Assembly (NCBI GenBank): GCA_025450375.1
Contig: JANWHO010000337.1
Span: 1 to 9,142 of the forward strand
Reading direction: 5' to 3'
DNA length: 9,142 bases
Origin: Chloroflexota bacterium
Lineage (GTDB): Bacteria; Chloroflexota; UBA5177; JANWHV01
How positions within the stretch are numbered: position 1 is the stretch's first letter; the number at the start of each line of letters is the position of its first letter. Shown in pieces: positions 6,172 through 9,142 of the stretch. The notes below the pieces were generated by a model. The model was not told the origin of the DNA and did no database searches. It saw nothing but the letters and a program-made list of their open reading frames with translations. Position numbers and translations under genes: made by a program.

Positions 6172-6176
6172 GAGGT
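6170..6176 (+). promoter_or_regulatory. strong recJ ribosome binding site
   Basis: AGGAGGT, eight bases before the GTG at 6185. It is the strongest Shine-Dalgarno match in the window and the reason for choosing the GTG start over the ATG at 6218. Confidence 0.7.
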
Positions 6177-6184
6177 AGATCCGA

Positions 6185-7963
6185 GTGTTGGCACCTGAGC
6201 CGGCGGGAAAGGCGATCATGGGCAAGCAGGCAGTTCTCAAGCGTCACTGGCACTTGCCCGACGGACCGGGAGCGCCGACGGAGTACCTCCCCGCCGAACC
6301 CGAGGTGATACGCGCCATTCTTTGGCGCCGCGGGCACCGGGACGCGGACGCGGCGCGGGCCTTTTTGCACCCCCTGCAATTTCGGCTCCCCAATCCCCGG
6401 TGCTATCCCCAGATGGCCACGGCAATCGATCGGATCGCCGGAGCTATCGAACGCGGAGAATCGATTTGCGTATGGGGCGATTATGACGCCGCTGGACAAA
6501 CCGCGACCGCCTTACTGGTCGGCGCCCTCCGCTCCCTGGGGGCGGAGGTCTCCTACCATCTACCCCGGCGCCTGCTTGAAGCCCGCGGCCTGGACGGCTC
6601 CGTATTGGAGCGGCTGGCGGCGGAAGGCTGCCGTCTGGTGGTGACCTGTGATTGCGGAACATCGGACGCGGACGCGGTGGCACAAGCGCGGGGGCTGGGG
6701 ATCGATGTGGTGATCACCGACCATCACCAGCAAATGGGCCCGGTCCCCGAGGCGGTGGCGGTGTGCAATTCCTCGCACTTACCGACCTCCGATCCGCTCT
6801 GGGGCTTGCCGGGAGTGGCCGTTTCCTATGTGCTCGCCCGAGGCTTGTCCCAGAAGATGGGCCGAGCCGCCGGGGAATATCGGCACCTCGATCTGGTGGC
6901 CCTCGGGATCGTGGCCGACGTGGCCCCCCTGACCCCCACCAATCGCGCCCTGTTGACCCGCGGCCTGGGCCAGATCTGGCGCGAGTCTCGGCCAGGGATT
7001 CGGGCGCTGCTGGACCTTTCCGGACCGCCGGCCTGGGAACTGGATACGGAGCCGATCAGCTTCCGTCTGGCCCCGGCCCTGAATTCGGCTGGACGGCTGG
7101 CTGATGCCCGCGTCGGGGTGGAACTGCTCCTGACCGAGGATCTGGATCGCGCCCGGACCCTCGCAACCGAGTTGTGGGCCCTCAATACGGAGCGGAAAAA
7201 GCTGGCGGCCGAGCTTGACGGCGACGTGCGGGCATGCCTGGCAAACCAGGCATCGGACGCCCCCGCCATGGTGTTAGCGGGGATTGGCTGGCATCCTGGC
7301 CTCATCGGGGTGGCGGCCAGCCACCTGCTGCACGAGTTAGGGCGGACGGTAGTGGTGATCTCTCGTGACCCGGCCGGAGGGTCCGCGCGCGGCTCGGCGC
7401 GGTCGGCGGATGGGGTCGGCGTGCTGGAGATCTTGGCGGAGCTTACCGATCTGCTCGGCCATTGGGGTGGCCATTCCCATGCGGCGGGGTTCAATCTCCC
7501 CGACCAGGGGATCGACTACTTCCGCGAACGCTTTGTCGAGGCGGTAGGACGGCGGGGATTGGTCCTCGGTCCTTCCCTGAACGTTGACGCCGTGGTGCCC
7601 TGGCGCGACGTGGTGACCCGTGGGGTGGGGGAGGGGTCGCTGTATCAGATTCTGACCCGCCTGGCCCCTTACAGCGAGGGGAATCGGCCCCCGATCCTGG
7701 CCAGTCTGGGCTTGCGGGTGGTAGGGCGACGATCTGTAGGGGCCGGCGATCGCCATACCAAGCTGGTGTTGGCGGACGACCGGCAGGTGTGCCAGGAGGT
7801 GCTGTGGTGGAATAGCGATCCTACCTGGCAGCCCGAGGGCCTGGTGGACGCGGCATTTACGCTATCTTCCAATGAGTGGCAGGGAAGCGCGCGCCTGCGC
7901 CTCACCCTGGAAGGGATCCGGCCGCACGCCGGGCGTCAAGAGGAGCACGAGAGTTCAGCATGA
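6185..7963 (+). CDS. recJ: RecJ-family single-strand DNA exonuclease with altered motif I
   Basis: RecJ degrades single-stranded DNA 5' to 3' in recombination and in mismatch and base-excision repair, using Mn/Mg held by DHH-domain residues. The 592-aa product has the full layout: DHH domain (about 90-260) with motif I GDYDAAG (98-104), motif II TCDCGTS (154-160, D156), motif III DHH (179-181) and motif IV VADVAPL (243-249, D245). DHHA1 follows, with GWHPGLIG (368-375), GSARGSARS (399-407) and GGH (428-430). An OB-fold is at about 462-580. Motif I is normally DxDG; here the second Asp is Ala (A103; codon GCT, one base from GAT), although the equivalent residue (E. coli D81) is needed for catalysis. 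The protein may therefore be inactive, altered or specialised. No frameshift or other decay is visible. The stop overlaps the aspartate kinase ATG. Confidence 0.9.
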   Translation: MLAPEPAGKAIMGKQAVLKRHWHLPDGPGAPTEYLPAEPEVIRAILWRRGHRDADAARAFLHPLQFRLPNPRCYPQMATAIDRIAGAIERGESICVWGDYDAAGQTATALLVGALRSLGAEVSYHLPRRLLEARGLDGSVLERLAAEGCRLVVTCDCGTSDADAVAQARGLGIDVVITDHHQQMGPVPEAVAVCNSSHLPTSDPLWGLPGVAVSYVLARGLSQKMGRAAGEYRHLDLVALGIVADVAPLTPTNRALLTRGLGQIWRESRPGIRALLDLSGPPAWELDTEPISFRLAPALNSAGRLADARVGVELLLTEDLDRARTLATELWALNTERKKLAAELDGDVRACLANQASDAPAMVLAGIGWHPGLIGVAASHLLHELGRTVVVISRDPAGGSARGSARSADGVGVLEILAELTDLLGHWGGHSHAAGFNLPDQGIDYFRERFVEAVGRRGLVLGPSLNVDAVVPWRDVVTRGVGEGSLYQILTRLAPYSEGNRPPILASLGLRVVGRRSVGAGDRHTKLVLADDRQVCQEVLWWNSDPTWQPEGLVDAAFTLSSNEWQGSARLRLTLEGIRPHAGRQEEHESSA

Positions 7964-9142
7964 TTGTGATGAAGTTTGGCGGCAGCTCGTTGGCCGATGG
8001 AGCGCGGATCCGCGACGCGGCGGCCCTGGTTTTGCGCTACCGGGACCGGACGCCGGTGGTCATCGTCTCGGCCATGGGTGGCGTCACCGACAGTTTGATC
8101 GGGGTCGCCAAACTGGCCGTGCAGGGCCGGAAAGTGCTTCCCTCGGTGGAAGAACACCTGGCCAGCCTGGAGCAACGCCATCTGGCCGCCGCGGCCTTGG
8201 TGGCACTTCCGCTGGAGCGGCAGCGGCTGGAGGCCGAGATTGCGGCCGCCTTCATTGAGCTACATGAGATTTGTACCGGGATCGCCCTGCTTGGCGAGCT
8301 TTCGGTCCGGTCGGTGGACGCAGTCAGCGCCTACGGGGAGAAGTTGTCGGCCCCGCTGGTCGCGGCAGCCTTCAGAGCCGGTGGGCAGCCGGCCGAGGCG
8401 CTGAGCGCCGAGGAAATGTTGCTGACCGACGCCAGCCACGGGAAGGCGCTGCCCCTCATGGCCCCAAGCCGAGTAAGGACCAGGGATCGACTGGGTCCGC
8501 TCCTGGATGCGGGGGTGCTTCCGGTAATCACCGGCTATGTCGGGGCCACCGAGGACGGGATCACCACGACCCTGGGACGGAATGGATCCGACTATTCCGC
8601 CTCGCTGTTCGGGGCCCTTCTGGGCGCCGATGAAATCTGGAAATGGACCGACGCCGATGGGATCCTCAGTGCCGATCCGCGGGCCGTCCCCGGAGCCCAG
8701 AGCCTCCCAGTCCTCTCCTATGCCGAGGCAGCCGAACTGGCGTACTTCGGCAGCAAAGTGCTCTTTCCCGCCGCCATCGTCCCGGCGGTGGAGGCCGGCA
8801 TTCCCTTTCGGATCGTCAATACCTTCAACCCGGAGCATCCCGGCACCGTTCTCACCCGCCTGCCCCAGGATAGCCCGCACGCCGTCAAGGCAGTGACAGT
8901 CATCCATGACCTGGCCCTGGTAGCCGTGCAAGGGGTGGGGCTCTCCGGCGCGGTGGGGGTGGCGGCGCGGGTGTTTAGCGCCGTGGCGGCGGCCGGAGTC
9001 AACGTATTGATGATTTCCCAGGCATCATCGGAAAGCAACATTTGCTTCGTGATCGAGCACCGCGACCTGGCCCGTGCCGAACCGGTCATTCGCCGCGATC
9101 TGGCGGAGCAACTCAACCGTCACGAAGTGGATGCGGTGAACA
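7960..9142 (+). CDS. aspartate kinase, possibly the kinase part of a ThrA-type protein (partial)
   Basis: Aspartokinase phosphorylates aspartate to 4-phospho-L-aspartate, the first step towards Lys, Thr and Met. The frame is open for 394 codons and cut by the window edge. Seen are KFGGSS (5-10, ATP binding), VSAMGGVTD (36-44), GEKLSA (126-131), TLGRNGSDYSA (204-214), WTDADGILSADPR (229-241) and SYAEAAELAYFG (253-264). These are followed by an ACT domain from about 315, with VGLSGAVGVAARVFSAVAAAGVNVLMISQASSE. The LGRNGSDYSA wording and the ACT segment are closer to ThrA/MetL than to typical LysC; a homoserine dehydrogenase half, if any, lies beyond the window. The usual KVLHPRT is KVLFPAA here (267-272), losing a conserved His and Arg. 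The ATG overlaps the recJ stop in ATGA, which suggests one transcript. ACT-domain feedback by Thr or Lys is expected. Confidence 0.93.
   Translation, partial: MIVMKFGGSSLADGARIRDAAALVLRYRDRTPVVIVSAMGGVTDSLIGVAKLAVQGRKVLPSVEEHLASLEQRHLAAAALVALPLERQRLEAEIAAAFIELHEICTGIALLGELSVRSVDAVSAYGEKLSAPLVAAAFRAGGQPAEALSAEEMLLTDASHGKALPLMAPSRVRTRDRLGPLLDAGVLPVITGYVGATEDGITTTLGRNGSDYSASLFGALLGADEIWKWTDADGILSADPRAVPGAQSLPVLSYAEAAELAYFGSKVLFPAAIVPAVEAGIPFRIVNTFNPEHPGTVLTRLPQDSPHAVKAVTVIHDLALVAVQGVGLSGAVGVAARVFSAVAAAGVNVLMISQASSESNICFVIEHRDLARAEPVIRRDLAEQLNRHEVDAVN

Overview
The window is strongly G+C-rich, densely coded bacterial DNA. The SCO1664-type kinase-like protein, a RecJ homologue with the 'GQTATALL' wording after motif I, and ThrA-like aspartokinase wording suggest a Chloroflexota/Thermomicrobia-like or actinobacterial host. 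That placement is an inference from wording, not a phylogeny. No rRNA, tRNA, CRISPR array, insertion sequence or phage gene was found.

Layout, left to right. (1) The left edge holds the first 25 codons of a minus-strand gene with a signal-peptide-like N-terminus. A candidate promoter lies upstream of it in the otherwise featureless 226-base gap before dtd. (2) dtd, a D-aminoacyl-tRNA deacylase, is on the minus strand. (3) Divergent from it, four plus-strand genes run from 861 to 4767 with spacings of 32, -4 and 3 bases, so they are probably one operon. They encode a SCO1664-family kinase-fold protein, a soluble helical protein of unknown function, a two-TM protein with a cytoplasmic helical tail of about 380 residues, and a one-TM protein with a MotB/ZorB-like helix, a Thr/Pro-rich stalk and a small outer domain bounded by two cysteines. 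The last two look like a remote version of a MotA/MotB or ZorA/ZorB stator pair. This is the part of the window most likely to be an undescribed membrane system. (4) A perfect 13-bp hairpin sits at the convergent junction. (5) A minus-strand pair encodes a 104-aa protein of unknown function and, directly abutting it, an HD-superfamily phosphohydrolase. (6) Divergent from that pair across 65 bases with a palindrome are recJ and an aspartate kinase (cut by the right edge), which overlap by 4 bases.

Two themes stand out. The first is the tail-plus-stator-like operon linked to a kinase-fold gene. The second is a full-length RecJ homologue in which the second Asp of the metal-binding DxD motif is Ala, while every other DHH/DHHA1 motif is intact.
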